The notes beneath the pieces were generated by a model. That model was not told where the DNA came from, ran no database searches, and saw only the letters and a list, made by a program, of their open reading frames with translations. From Janibacter limosus (lineage in GTDB: Bacteria > Actinomycetota > Actinomycetes > Actinomycetales > Dermatophilaceae), in NCBI RefSeq assembly GCF_004295485.1, contig NZ_CP036164.1, forward strand, positions 2,604,001-2,668,000: 64,000 nucleotides of DNA, in the 5' to 3' direction. Numbering within the stretch: the first letter of the stretch is position 1; each line of letters begins with the position of its first letter. Positions 1 to 10,560 of this stretch are shown here, one piece after another. A program made the translations under genes and the position numbers.

Positions 1-2333
<2,333 letters not shown>

Positions 2334-2392
2334 CCCCGCATCCTGTCACCGTCAGTCCGTGAGCCGCGACGGGACGGGTCGCCTCGGGGTCC

Positions 2393-2398
2393 TAGACT
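2393..2398 (+). promoter_or_regulatory. Putative -10 element (TAGACT) of the PucR-family gene
   Basis: TAGACT fits the actinobacterial TAnnnT -10 pattern and is 40 bp before the regulator's ATG, which has a GGAG Shine-Dalgarno sequence at about 2429. No convincing -35 is visible. Confidence 0.35.
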
Positions 2399-2437
2399 GA
2401 TTGGCTGCGACGAAGACGACGTGAAGGACGGAGCGGG

Positions 2438-3682
2438 ATGAGCCGAGGAGCGGGCGACCTGCCCACTCGCGAACCCGGGCTGTTGGCCCTGCTGCTGGTT
2501 CGCGCCCGCGCCCAGCGGGTGGAGCCGATCACGCGACGACTCGTCGCCTCCATCTCGCGGGAGAACAATGCCTACGACGCCACGGGCGTCGTGCCCGGCG
2601 ACGACCTGTGGCGTTCCTGCCACGACAACGTCGAGCGCGTGCTCGAGATGCTCGTCCTGTCCGTTCAGCCTGACGGCAGCCTCTCCCCGGTCGACGACCT
2701 CGACCAGCTTCTCGACGCGGCCCGCGCGACCGGCGGACGTCGCGCCGAGCAGGGCCTGCCCCTCGACGACGTCCTGCGTTCGTACCGCATCGGTGGCCGG
2801 CTCATCTGGGAGGACCTCGTCACCCGATCAGATCCACCGCTCGACCCGGAGAGCTTCCTCAACCTCGGCGTCTGGCTGTGGTCCAGCGTCGACACGTCCT
2901 CCGCCGAGGTCGCCCGCGCCTATCGGCGCACCGAGCAACGACTCCTGCGCGCCGACACCCAGCGGATGGCGGCGCTGTGGGAGGGCCTGCTCGGCGGTCG
3001 AGCACGAGAGGAGGCCTTCGCCCAAGAGGCCTCCCGGTCGATGGACCTGCCGGCCCACGCACCACTGCTGCTCGTGCTGCTGCGCTGCACGACTCCCGAG
3101 GACGCTGCTGATGCCCTGGCCGACGTCGTCGAGGAGCACCACCTCCTCACCGCATGGCAAACCCGTGCCGACGGTGACGTCGTCGGCGTCCTCGCCCTTC
3201 CCGACGAAGCTGGCCACCATCGGGTGGTCGCCGCGCTCGTCGACGCGGCAGAGAGCACCGGACTGCGTGGCGGCGTCTCGGGGCGCTGCGGTGGGCTCGC
3301 CGAGGTGGACGAGGCCTTCGAACAGGCACGGATGGCGGCGGCCGGTCTCGACGGCGCGGGCCTGCGCTCGCACGACGACCGGCTCGTCCCGGCCCTGCTC
3401 CTCAGCTCTCCCCAGATCTCCCGACAGCTTGTCGACCACTGGCTCGGCCCCCTCCTCGCCCTGCCCGAGGCCGAGTCCGCGGAGCTGCTCGACACGCTCT
3501 TCGCATGGGTGGCCGCCGGCGGCTCGACCAGCCGTGCCGCCACGGTGATCCCGTGCCACCGCAACACGGTCCTCAACCGACTGGTCCGGGTCTCGACGAT
3601 CACCCAGCAGCACCTGCTGGACGGGCCACCGCCGACAGGTCTGGCACTTGCGCTGCAGGCGTACGCGGCCGGCCTGCGCTGA
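2438..3682 (+). CDS. PucR/CdaR-family transcriptional regulator
   Basis: A 414-residue regulator. The last ~60 residues carry the PucR-type helix-turn-helix (about 355-385), with the typical CHRNTVLNRLVRV stretch at its core. The N-terminal 300 residues fit the ligand-sensing and GGDEF-like region of this family. PucR proteins often activate purine or other nitrogen-compound catabolism, including molybdenum hydroxylase genes. The gene lies directly upstream of, and in the same direction as, such a hydroxylase (138 bp gap), so local control of it is a reasonable inference. The inducer cannot be read from sequence. Confidence 0.85.
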   Translation: MSRGAGDLPTREPGLLALLLVRARAQRVEPITRRLVASISRENNAYDATGVVPGDDLWRSCHDNVERVLEMLVLSVQPDGSLSPVDDLDQLLDAARATGGRRAEQGLPLDDVLRSYRIGGRLIWEDLVTRSDPPLDPESFLNLGVWLWSSVDTSSAEVARAYRRTEQRLLRADTQRMAALWEGLLGGRAREEAFAQEASRSMDLPAHAPLLLVLLRCTTPEDAADALADVVEEHHLLTAWQTRADGDVVGVLALPDEAGHHRVVAALVDAAESTGLRGGVSGRCGGLAEVDEAFEQARMAAAGLDGAGLRSHDDRLVPALLLSSPQISRQLVDHWLGPLLALPEAESAELLDTLFAWVAAGGSTSRAATVIPCHRNTVLNRLVRVSTITQQHLLDGPPPTGLALALQAYAAGLR

Positions 3683-3820
3683 TCCACCCGACCGACACAC
3701 CTCCTGTGCGTGCTGCACAACCGCGCGTACCGGAGCGTGGGCAGGCTCGCATTGCGCGGGAGGTCGGCTGGAAGGTCCAATGTACGTGTCCTGACAACGC
3801 CGTCGACCCCGGAGCTGACG

Positions 3821-6142
3821 ATGACCGATATGCCCCCCACAGAGCACCTCGACTCCCGCTCTGGCCCGAGTCGACGGAGCTTCATGGGCTACGTCATCGC
3901 CGGCGCCACCCTCGCGACCGGTGCGGAGATGACCCTCGGCAGCGAGCCTGCCGAGGCGGTCATCCCGACGGTGCCGGGTCCGGCAGAGATCCTCGACCTC
4001 AACGACCTGCTCACCCTGGCCGCCGCGCCCACCGCCAACCTGATCACCGTGAAGATCGGCACCGACGGCCGCGCCTCCTTCGCCCTCCCCCGCGCCGAGG
4101 TGGGGCAGGGCATCATCACCTCGTCGACGATGATGATCGCCGAAGAGCTCGACCTGCCGCTGGACAAGATCGACGTGACCCTGGCCAAGGCCCGCCCCGA
4201 GCTGATGTTCAACCAGCTGACCGGCGGCTCCAACACCACGATCTCGACCTACACCCCGATCCGGGTCGCGGCCGCGCTCGCCAAGCAGCAGCTCCTGAGG
4301 GCAGCTGCCGTCGTGCTTGGCGACACCGTGGACGCGCTCGTCGCCAAGAGCGGCGTCATCACCGGTCCGTCCGGTCAGATCAGCTACGGCGATCTCGCCG
4401 TCAGGGCCTCCGTGACCGACACCGTGCGCGCACAGGTCACCCTCAAGACCCGCGCGCAGCACACCGTCATCGGCACCCCGCAGGGCCGCACCGACGCACG
4501 CGACGCCGTCACGGGCAAGAAGAAGTTCGCCATGGACCTCGACGTGGCCGACGCCCTGCCGACGATGGTCGCCCGCCCGCCGACCCACAACGGCACGCCG
4601 GTCCGGCTGAAGAACGAGGCCGCGGTGCTCGATCTGCCCGGTGTCACCGACGTCGCCCAGGTCCCGACCGGCATCGCGGTGCGGGCCAAGACCTTCGGTC
4701 AGTGCATCGACGCCATCAGGGAGATGGACATCGAGTGGGAGGGGGGCAAGCTCGCCGGCGAGTCGGACGCGAGCATCCTGGCCAAGGTCAAGAAGGCCCA
4801 GCTGCCCATGGTCGTGCCCAAGGTGCCGGTGCTGACCCAGCGGGTGGACGCCGAGTTCACCTTCCGCTTCCGCAGCAACTCCTCCCTCGAGCCCAACTGC
4901 GCCATCGCCGACGTGCGTGCCGGCTCCGCCGAGATCTGGGCCTCCCTGAAGTCTCCGGTCGTGGCCCAGGAGGAGATCGCCGGCGAGCTCGGGCTGCCGG
5001 TCTCCAAGGTCACCGTCAACGTGGCCCAGGGCGGCGGGTCCTTCGGCCGCAAGCTCTTCCACGACGCCGCGCTGGAGGCCGCCCGGATCTCCAAGGCCAT
5101 GGGCAAGCCGGTGCGCCTCATGTGGCACCGGGTCGACGAGCCCCGTCAGGGGCGCCTGCACCCCTTGGCCACCTCACGGGTGCGGGCCACCCACCTGCTG
5201 GGCGAGGTGCTCTCCTTCGAGCAACGGCACACCAGCGTCCAGACCGACTTCGGCCACGGCCTGGGCGACATCATCACCAACCACGCGGCGAAGCTGCCCG
5301 TGGCAGGAAACCTCTCCTTCGCGCAGACGATCTTCACGCTGACCCAAGAGGTGCCGTACAACTTCGGCGCCGTCACCCAGCTGCTCAGCGAGACCGATGA
5401 CCGCTTCAACACCGGCAGCATGCGCAACATCTACTCCCCCGACGTGCGCACGGCCAATGAGCTGGTCGTCGACGAGCTCGCCCGCAAGATGCGCAAGGAC
5501 CCGGTGGCCTTCCGCCGCAAGTTCCTGCGCAGCAGCGCGGCCAAGGCCGCCCTCGACAAGGTCGCCGAGCTGGGCGAGTGGGGACGCAGGCTCCCCGACG
5601 GGGTCGTGCAGGGGGTGGCGATCCACAAGGAGTACAAGGGCGTCACCGCCTGCCTCGTCGAGCTCGACACCCGCCCCCAGACGGTGGAGCGCGACGTGCG
5701 CAACGCCGTCACCGGGCCGCGCGTGACCAAGGCCTTCTTCGCCGTCGACGCCGGTCTGGTCATCAACCCCACGGGGTTGGAGGCACAGATGCTCGGCGGG
5801 GTCATGGACGGCATCGCGCTCGCGCTGACCTCGAGCTGCCACTTCGAGGACGGACACTTCCTCGAGGCGAGCTGGGACAACTACTTCTACACCCGCCAGT
5901 GGAATGTCCCTCCGGAGATCACCGTCGAGATCATGCCCTCGGACGCCGGTCAGCCCGGTGGCGCCGGTGAGGCAGGGGTCGCCGCGAGCTTCGCCGCCAT
6001 CGCCTGCGCCTATGCACGGGCCACCGGGAAGATGCCCACGGAGTTCCCGATCAACCATGCCGACGAGCTCGCCTTCGAGCCCAAGCCCTTCACCCCTTCG
6101 GTGGTCCAGTCGCCGACTGACGGCCTAGACCACACCTACTGA
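3821..6142 (+). CDS. Molybdopterin-dependent oxidoreductase large subunit (isoquinoline 1-oxidoreductase beta-like), Tat-exported
   Basis: Large catalytic subunit (773 aa) of a xanthine-dehydrogenase-superfamily molybdenum hydroxylase, closest in style to the IorB/aldehyde dehydrogenase group. A twin-arginine motif, SRRSFM, at residues 17-22 followed by a hydrophobic run indicates Tat export of the folded holoenzyme. The cofactor-binding GGGSFGR stretch and the C-terminal GEAGV segment, which normally holds the catalytic Glu, are present. The ATG at 3821 follows GGAG; the frame is open further upstream but without an initiation signal. The Fe-S subunit follows after 10 bp. The substrate is unknown: an N-heterocycle, purine or aldehyde are all possible. 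Confidence 0.88.
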   Translation: MTDMPPTEHLDSRSGPSRRSFMGYVIAGATLATGAEMTLGSEPAEAVIPTVPGPAEILDLNDLLTLAAAPTANLITVKIGTDGRASFALPRAEVGQGIITSSTMMIAEELDLPLDKIDVTLAKARPELMFNQLTGGSNTTISTYTPIRVAAALAKQQLLRAAAVVLGDTVDALVAKSGVITGPSGQISYGDLAVRASVTDTVRAQVTLKTRAQHTVIGTPQGRTDARDAVTGKKKFAMDLDVADALPTMVARPPTHNGTPVRLKNEAAVLDLPGVTDVAQVPTGIAVRAKTFGQCIDAIREMDIEWEGGKLAGESDASILAKVKKAQLPMVVPKVPVLTQRVDAEFTFRFRSNSSLEPNCAIADVRAGSAEIWASLKSPVVAQEEIAGELGLPVSKVTVNVAQGGGSFGRKLFHDAALEAARISKAMGKPVRLMWHRVDEPRQGRLHPLATSRVRATHLLGEVLSFEQRHTSVQTDFGHGLGDIITNHAAKLPVAGNLSFAQTIFTLTQEVPYNFGAVTQLLSETDDRFNTGSMRNIYSPDVRTANELVVDELARKMRKDPVAFRRKFLRSSAAKAALDKVAELGEWGRRLPDGVVQGVAIHKEYKGVTACLVELDTRPQTVERDVRNAVTGPRVTKAFFAVDAGLVINPTGLEAQMLGGVMDGIALALTSSCHFEDGHFLEASWDNYFYTRQWNVPPEITVEIMPSDAGQPGGAGEAGVAASFAAIACAYARATGKMPTEFPINHADELAFEPKPFTPSVVQSPTDGLDHTY

Positions 6143-6152
6143 GGAGCACGCC

Positions 6153-6629
6153 ATGTCCAGTCACACCTTTGTCCTCAATGGCGAGAAGGTCACCGTCGAC
6201 GTCGAGCCCGGCGTGCGCATCCTGTGGGTGCTGCGTGACGTCCTCGGCGTCACCGGCCCCAAGTATGGGTGCGGGATCAACGTCTGCAAGGCCTGCACGT
6301 CGCACATCAACGGCAAGGCCTTCAACCCGTGCTCCGTACCGGTGAGCGAGCTGTCCGCCGACGACGAGATCACCACGATCGAAGGCCTCGCCGACACCGT
6401 GGACACCGATCTGCACCCGATGCAGGACGCCTGGATCGAGCACGATGTCGCGCAGTGCGGCTACTGCCAGCCCGGTCAGATCATGGCCGCCGTGGCCCTG
6501 GTCAACAAGGTCAAGGCGGAGGGTCGCGCCATCGCCGAGTCCGACCTCGACGGCATCAGGAACCTGTGCCGGTGCGGGACCTACCCGCGTATCCGGCAGG
6601 CGATCCGTACGGGCGAGCAGCGCATGTGA
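6153..6629 (+). CDS. (2Fe-2S)-binding small subunit of the molybdenum hydroxylase (IorA-like)
   Basis: A 158-residue protein carrying both [2Fe-2S] clusters of the CoxS/IorA family. The N-terminal plant-type ferredoxin motif has Cys40, Cys45, Cys48 and Cys60; the C-terminal cluster uses Cys102 and Cys105 (CGYCQPGQ) and Cys139 and Cys141 (CRC). It passes electrons from the molybdenum centre of the upstream subunit. It has no signal peptide, so it would be carried out by the Tat signal of its partner, as known for such heterodimers. There is no FAD subunit or cytochrome c gene here, so the final electron acceptor is not encoded locally. Confidence 0.92.
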   Translation: MSSHTFVLNGEKVTVDVEPGVRILWVLRDVLGVTGPKYGCGINVCKACTSHINGKAFNPCSVPVSELSADDEITTIEGLADTVDTDLHPMQDAWIEHDVAQCGYCQPGQIMAAVALVNKVKAEGRAIAESDLDGIRNLCRCGTYPRIRQAIRTGEQRM

Positions 6630-6648
6630 CCCGCGCCCGAGCACGAGC

Positions 6649-6683
6649 GAAGGGCCCGACACCCCAGCGGTGTCGGGCCCTTC
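6649..6683. terminator. Bidirectional hairpin terminator between the molybdenum hydroxylase and htpX
   Basis: Perfect 15-bp inverted repeat (GAAGGGCCCGACACC / GGTGTCGGGCCCTTC) with a 5-nt loop. It sits between two convergent genes, 20 bp after one stop codon and 19 bp from the other. There is no strong T-run, as is common in high-GC actinobacteria. Confidence 0.8.
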
Positions 6684-6701
6684 GTGTGTCGCGAGGTGGC
6701 C

Positions 6702-7553
6702 TCAGTACAGGCGCGGTCCCCCGGCCATCCCCTCGAGACGCGCGATGCGCTCGGCCATCGGCGGGTGGGTGGAGAAGAGCTTGGAGACGTCGCGCGCCCT
6801 GAAGGGGTTGGCGATCATCATGTGGCTGGCGTTCTGCAGCTCCGGCGTGGGCTCGAGCGGGGCGTTCTGCACACCCGTCTCGAGCTTGCGCAGCGCCGAG
6901 GCGAGCGCCAGCGGGTCACCGGTGAGCGACGCCCCGTCCTCGTCGGCGTCGTACTCGCGGGTGCGCGAGATCGCCATCTGGATGACCATCGCGGCGAAGG
7001 GGGCCAGGAGCGCCACCGCGATGCCCGCGATCGGGTTGCGGTCCCGTCCGCCGAACCACAGCGCGATCGAGGCGACCGACGAGATGATCCCGGCGATGGC
7101 GCCGGCGACGGACCCGGTGAGGATGTCCCGGTTGTAGACGTGCATGAGCTCGTGGCCGAGCACGCCGCGCAGCTCGCGCTCGTCGAGGAGCTGCAGGATG
7201 CCCTCGGTGCAGCAGACGGCCGCGTGCTCGGGGTTGCGGCCCGTGGCGAAGGCATTGGGTGCTGCGGTCGGCGAGACGAAGAGCGCGGGCATCGGCTGGC
7301 CCGCCTTCTGGCTCAGCTCCTGCACGATCCGGTACATCTGCGGGAACTGCTGCGGGTCGGCCGGCACGGCGCGCATCGCCTTGATGGCCAGCTTGTCGGA
7401 GTTCCAGTAGCCGTAGGCCGTCATGGCCACGCCGGCGAGGCCGAAGAGCCACAGGTAGGTGCTCCCACCGATGGCATAGCCGACGAGGAGCAGCAGGGTG
7501 AAGATCGCGCCGAAGAGCGCTGCGGTCTTCAGCCCGTTGAAGTGGTTGTGCAT
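6702..7553 (-). CDS. htpX: Membrane zinc metalloprotease HtpX (M48B)
   Basis: A 283-residue membrane protease for quality control of membrane proteins. Two hydrophobic segments near the N-terminus (about 10-50) precede the catalytic HELMH motif at 134-138; two more follow, with the third zinc ligand in EYDADEDG. The start is the ATG giving MHNHFNGLK, the usual HtpX N-terminus; the frame runs on upstream but only as a shadow of nuoN2. It lies 23 bp after nuoN2 and could be transcribed with it. In mycobacteria htpX sits beside grcC1 near men genes, so this is a familiar neighbourhood. Confidence 0.94.
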   Translation of the reverse strand: MHNHFNGLKTAALFGAIFTLLLLVGYAIGGSTYLWLFGLAGVAMTAYGYWNSDKLAIKAMRAVPADPQQFPQMYRIVQELSQKAGQPMPALFVSPTAAPNAFATGRNPEHAAVCCTEGILQLLDERELRGVLGHELMHVYNRDILTGSVAGAIAGIISSVASIALWFGGRDRNPIAGIAVALLAPFAAMVIQMAISRTREYDADEDGASLTGDPLALASALRKLETGVQNAPLEPTPELQNASHMMIANPFRARDVSKLFSTHPPMAERIARLEGMAGGPRLY

Positions 7554-7576
7554 GTCCCGTCCAACGCCGGGGAGGC

Positions 7577-9085
7577 TCAGGTCGTTCCCGCGCCGAGGAG
7601 CAGCACGGGCACCACGGTGGCGGCGAGGAGCACCAGACCGGCGACGAGCGCCACCCTCGTGGCGGTGGGGTCGACCGGCTCGGGGGTGCGCTCGTCCGGG
7701 GCCGGCAGGAGCAGCAGCGCCACCCAGCGCAGGTAGGCCGCCAGCCCGATGACGACGGCGACGACGGCCGGCAGTGCCACCCACCACAGTCCCTGGGCCG
7801 CGAGCGGACGCAGGACGAGGAACTTGGCGAGCAGGCCGGCGACTCCCGGCGGGAGCCCGGCGAAGGTCAGCAGGGCCAGCCCCAGGACGGCCGCGTGGAG
7901 GGGGCGGCGTCGCAGCAGCCCGCGGTCGTCCTCGAGACGTCGCGGCCCGTCGACGCCGAGTGCCGCCACGACGGACAGGGCAGCGACGACCGCGACGACG
8001 TAGACGGCGAGGTAGCCGACGGCGGCATCGACGTCACCGGCGACGAGCGGCGCCAGCACCCAGCCACCTTGGGTGACGCCGGACCACGCGATGAGACGAA
8101 GGGGGTCGCTCGCCCGGAGCGCGAGGGCGGCACCGACCACCATGGACACGACGGCCAGGACCGAGAGCGCGGGCTGGATCGCCGCGTGGACGCTGACCGA
8201 CCCGTTGACGACGGCGATCATGCCGCCGAGCGCGGCCACGGTCGACACGCTCGCCAGGAGCATCGCGACCTCGGCGCCCGCGCGCGGGTAGGTGGTCGGC
8301 GCCCAGGCGTGGAAGGGGATGAGCGAGAGCTTGAAGGCGACGGCCACGAGGAGCAGGACGATGCCGAGCGTGAGGACCGCGCGCATCGCCGCCTCCTGGC
8401 CGGGGGCCCAGGACGCGACGCCGCCGAGCCGCAGGCTGCCGGTCGCGGTGACCCACAGGCCGGCGCCGACCACGGCGATCGCGAAGGAGGTGACGGAGGT
8501 GGTGATGAGGTTGAGGGCGCCGCTGTCGCGGGGTGCGCCACGCATGACGGCGAGCGCGACGACGGGCAGCGTCGCCAGCTCGAGCCCGACGAGCCAGGTC
8601 CCCAGGTCGTGGGCCACGGCCACGACGGCGGCCCCGGCGACGGTGGCGAGGAGCAGGGCGACCTCGACGCCGGGGTCGGCGACCGGTCGGGCGCCCGGGG
8701 AGTCAGGGCTCTCGGGCGGGCTGCCGCGACGACGTGCGAGGAGGACCAGCACTGCCAGACCGGCGCCGGCGGCGAGGGCCTGGAGCAGGGCACCGGAGGC
8801 GCTGACCCGCAGGAGGCAGTCGCTGGCGACCACGCCGGGGGCATCGGTGACGGCCAGCGCCGGGTCGCCCGACAGGCACAGTGTCGACACCTCGCCACCG
8901 CCGTGCGCGCGCAGCCGCAGGACCACGGCGCCCACCAGCGCGACGAGGAGGGCCACGGCACCGATGACGGGAGCGGGCACCTGCCGCCTGGGGGCGATGG
9001 CGTCGACCGCCAGCGCGGCGACCGCGCCGAGCGCGGGAGCCAGGACGGGTGCTGCGACGACCAGGTCGAGGGTGGGGGCACTCAT
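7577..9085 (-). CDS. nuoN2: NuoN-type antiporter-like subunit of the second complex I cluster
   Basis: A 502-residue, many-helix proton-channel subunit of the membrane arm. The proton-path residues known from E. coli NuoN are kept: Glu169 in GLELATLP and Lys252 in FKLSLIPFHAW. An Arg- and Pro-rich loop at about 118-140 is unusual but in frame. The start ATG overlaps the nuoM2 stop as ATGA. It is the last gene of the ten-gene partial operon. Sequence differs clearly from the NuoN at 29.8-31.4 kb, so this is an old paralogue and not a recent duplicate. Confidence 0.88.
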   Translation of the reverse strand: MSAPTLDLVVAAPVLAPALGAVAALAVDAIAPRRQVPAPVIGAVALLVALVGAVVLRLRAHGGGEVSTLCLSGDPALAVTDAPGVVASDCLLRVSASGALLQALAAGAGLAVLVLLARRRGSPPESPDSPGARPVADPGVEVALLLATVAGAAVVAVAHDLGTWLVGLELATLPVVALAVMRGAPRDSGALNLITTSVTSFAIAVVGAGLWVTATGSLRLGGVASWAPGQEAAMRAVLTLGIVLLLVAVAFKLSLIPFHAWAPTTYPRAGAEVAMLLASVSTVAALGGMIAVVNGSVSVHAAIQPALSVLAVVSMVVGAALALRASDPLRLIAWSGVTQGGWVLAPLVAGDVDAAVGYLAVYVVAVVAALSVVAALGVDGPRRLEDDRGLLRRRPLHAAVLGLALLTFAGLPPGVAGLLAKFLVLRPLAAQGLWWVALPAVVAVVIGLAAYLRWVALLLLPAPDERTPEPVDPTATRVALVAGLVLLAATVVPVLLLGAGTT

Positions 9086-10560
9086 CGGGTCACCACTCCC
9101 ACGAGCGCGGGGTCGGTGACGGCGAGCAGCAGCCCGGGCACGACGCCGAGCACGAGGACCGCGAGGGCGAGCAGGGCACCCGCGAGCAGGTCCGTGCGCC
9201 GCAGCTCTGCGGCCGGCGCGGCGTCACCACCGGGGTGGTCCTCCCCCAGCCAGACGAGTCGCGCGACCCGGAGGGAGTACCCGGCGGCGAGCGCGGCACC
9301 CACGGCCGCGGCGACCGCGCAGCCGACGAAGAGCGGGCCGGAGCGGTCCGCTGCCGGGGAGAGCGCAGCGATCACGGCGGTGAACTCCCCCCAGAAGCCG
9401 GCGAGCCCGGGCAGCCCCAGGCCGGCTGCGAGCCCGACGAGCAGGAGCAGCCCGGTGACGGGGGCGCCCTCGCGCAGGGCTGCTCGCGGGGTCCTCAGGT
9501 CGTCGTCGCCCCATTGGTGCTTCAGCCCACCGACCACGAGGAAGAGCAGCGCGGAGATGACCCCGTGGGCGATGTTGGCGTAGAGGGCGGCGGCGACACC
9601 GGTGTCCGACCCGGTGGCCAGGGCGAGGGCGACGAAGCCCATGTGCGCGATGGACGACCAGGCGATCAGTCGCTTGAGGTCGGTCTCGACGAGGCAGACG
9701 AGGCCGCCCCAGATGATGCCGATGCTGCCGCACACGGCGAGCACCGGGGCGATGGTGGCGAACCCGTCGGGCACGGTCGCCAGGGGGAGCCGCACGAGGC
9801 CGTAGGTGCCCATCTTGAGCAGGACCGCGGCCAGGAGCATCGAGCCCGCGGTCGGTGCGGTGGTGTGCGCCAGTGGCAGCCAGGAGTGCAGCGGCCAGAC
9901 GGGCACCTTGACCGCGAGGCCGAGCGTCAGCAGGACGGCGATGGTCACCTGGGTCGCCGCGCTGAGGCCCTCGCCCCGGGCCGCGCCCAGTGCCTGGAGG
10001 TCGGCGGTGCCGGCGCTGCTGACGAGCAGGAGCACGCCGAGGAGCATCAGGGTCGACCCGAGGCCGGTGTAGAGGACGAATCGGGCACCGGCCTCCCGAC
10101 GCGCCTGCGGGTCGCGCTCATCACCGAACCGGGTGATGAGCACCCACATCGGGACGAGCACCAGCTCGAAGGCGACGACGAAGAGCAGCGCGTCGCGCGC
10201 GGCGAAGGTCGCGACCGCTCCCGCGAGCGTGATCAGCAGGCAGCCGACGAAGGTGGCCTGGCTCCCGCTCCGCGGACGCTCGCCCCACGTCGTCAGGCAG
10301 GCCGCAGCGGTGACGGCCGCGGCGAGCACCGCCAGCGGGCCGCTGATGCCGTCGAGCCCCAGGTGGATGCGCAGACCGAGGGAGGGCAGCCACGGGATGT
10401 CGACGACGGCCTGGGTCGACCACGCGACCACCAGGAGCACGAGGGTCGCCAGGGCGCCGACCACGCCGGTGCGGGTGGCGGTCCTGGCCGACAGCTCGGT
10501 GCCACCGCCGAGCAGCACGGTGCCGACGAGGAGGGGCAGGACGCAGGCGAGGCCGATCAC
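9082..10560 (-). CDS. nuoM2: NuoM-type antiporter-like subunit of the second complex I cluster
   Basis: A 492-residue proton-pumping membrane subunit. The key charged residues are present: Glu132 in the VAFELVLVP helix and Lys218 in VKVPVWPLHSW. The frame stays open for another 1.8 kb upstream, but that part runs across nuoL2 and does not look like NuoM. The GTG at 10558-10560 overlaps the nuoL2 stop (GTGA) and gives a normal hydrophobic N-terminus. Confidence 0.88.
   Translation of the reverse strand: MIGLACVLPLLVGTVLLGGGTELSARTATRTGVVGALATLVLLVVAWSTQAVVDIPWLPSLGLRIHLGLDGISGPLAVLAAAVTAAACLTTWGERPRSGSQATFVGCLLITLAGAVATFAARDALLFVVAFELVLVPMWVLITRFGDERDPQARREAGARFVLYTGLGSTLMLLGVLLLVSSAGTADLQALGAARGEGLSAATQVTIAVLLTLGLAVKVPVWPLHSWLPLAHTTAPTAGSMLLAAVLLKMGTYGLVRLPLATVPDGFATIAPVLAVCGSIGIIWGGLVCLVETDLKRLIAWSSIAHMGFVALALATGSDTGVAAALYANIAHGVISALLFLVVGGLKHQWGDDDLRTPRAALREGAPVTGLLLLVGLAAGLGLPGLAGFWGEFTAVIAALSPAADRSGPLFVGCAVAAAVGAALAAGYSLRVARLVWLGEDHPGGDAAPAAELRRTDLLAGALLALAVLVLGVVPGLLLAVTDPALVGVVTR

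Noticed and set aside
2828..5161. 777-codon minus-strand open frame
   Set aside because: It covers parts of the PucR-type gene and the hydroxylase gene on the other strand and is rich in Gly, Asp, His and Arg with no domain.
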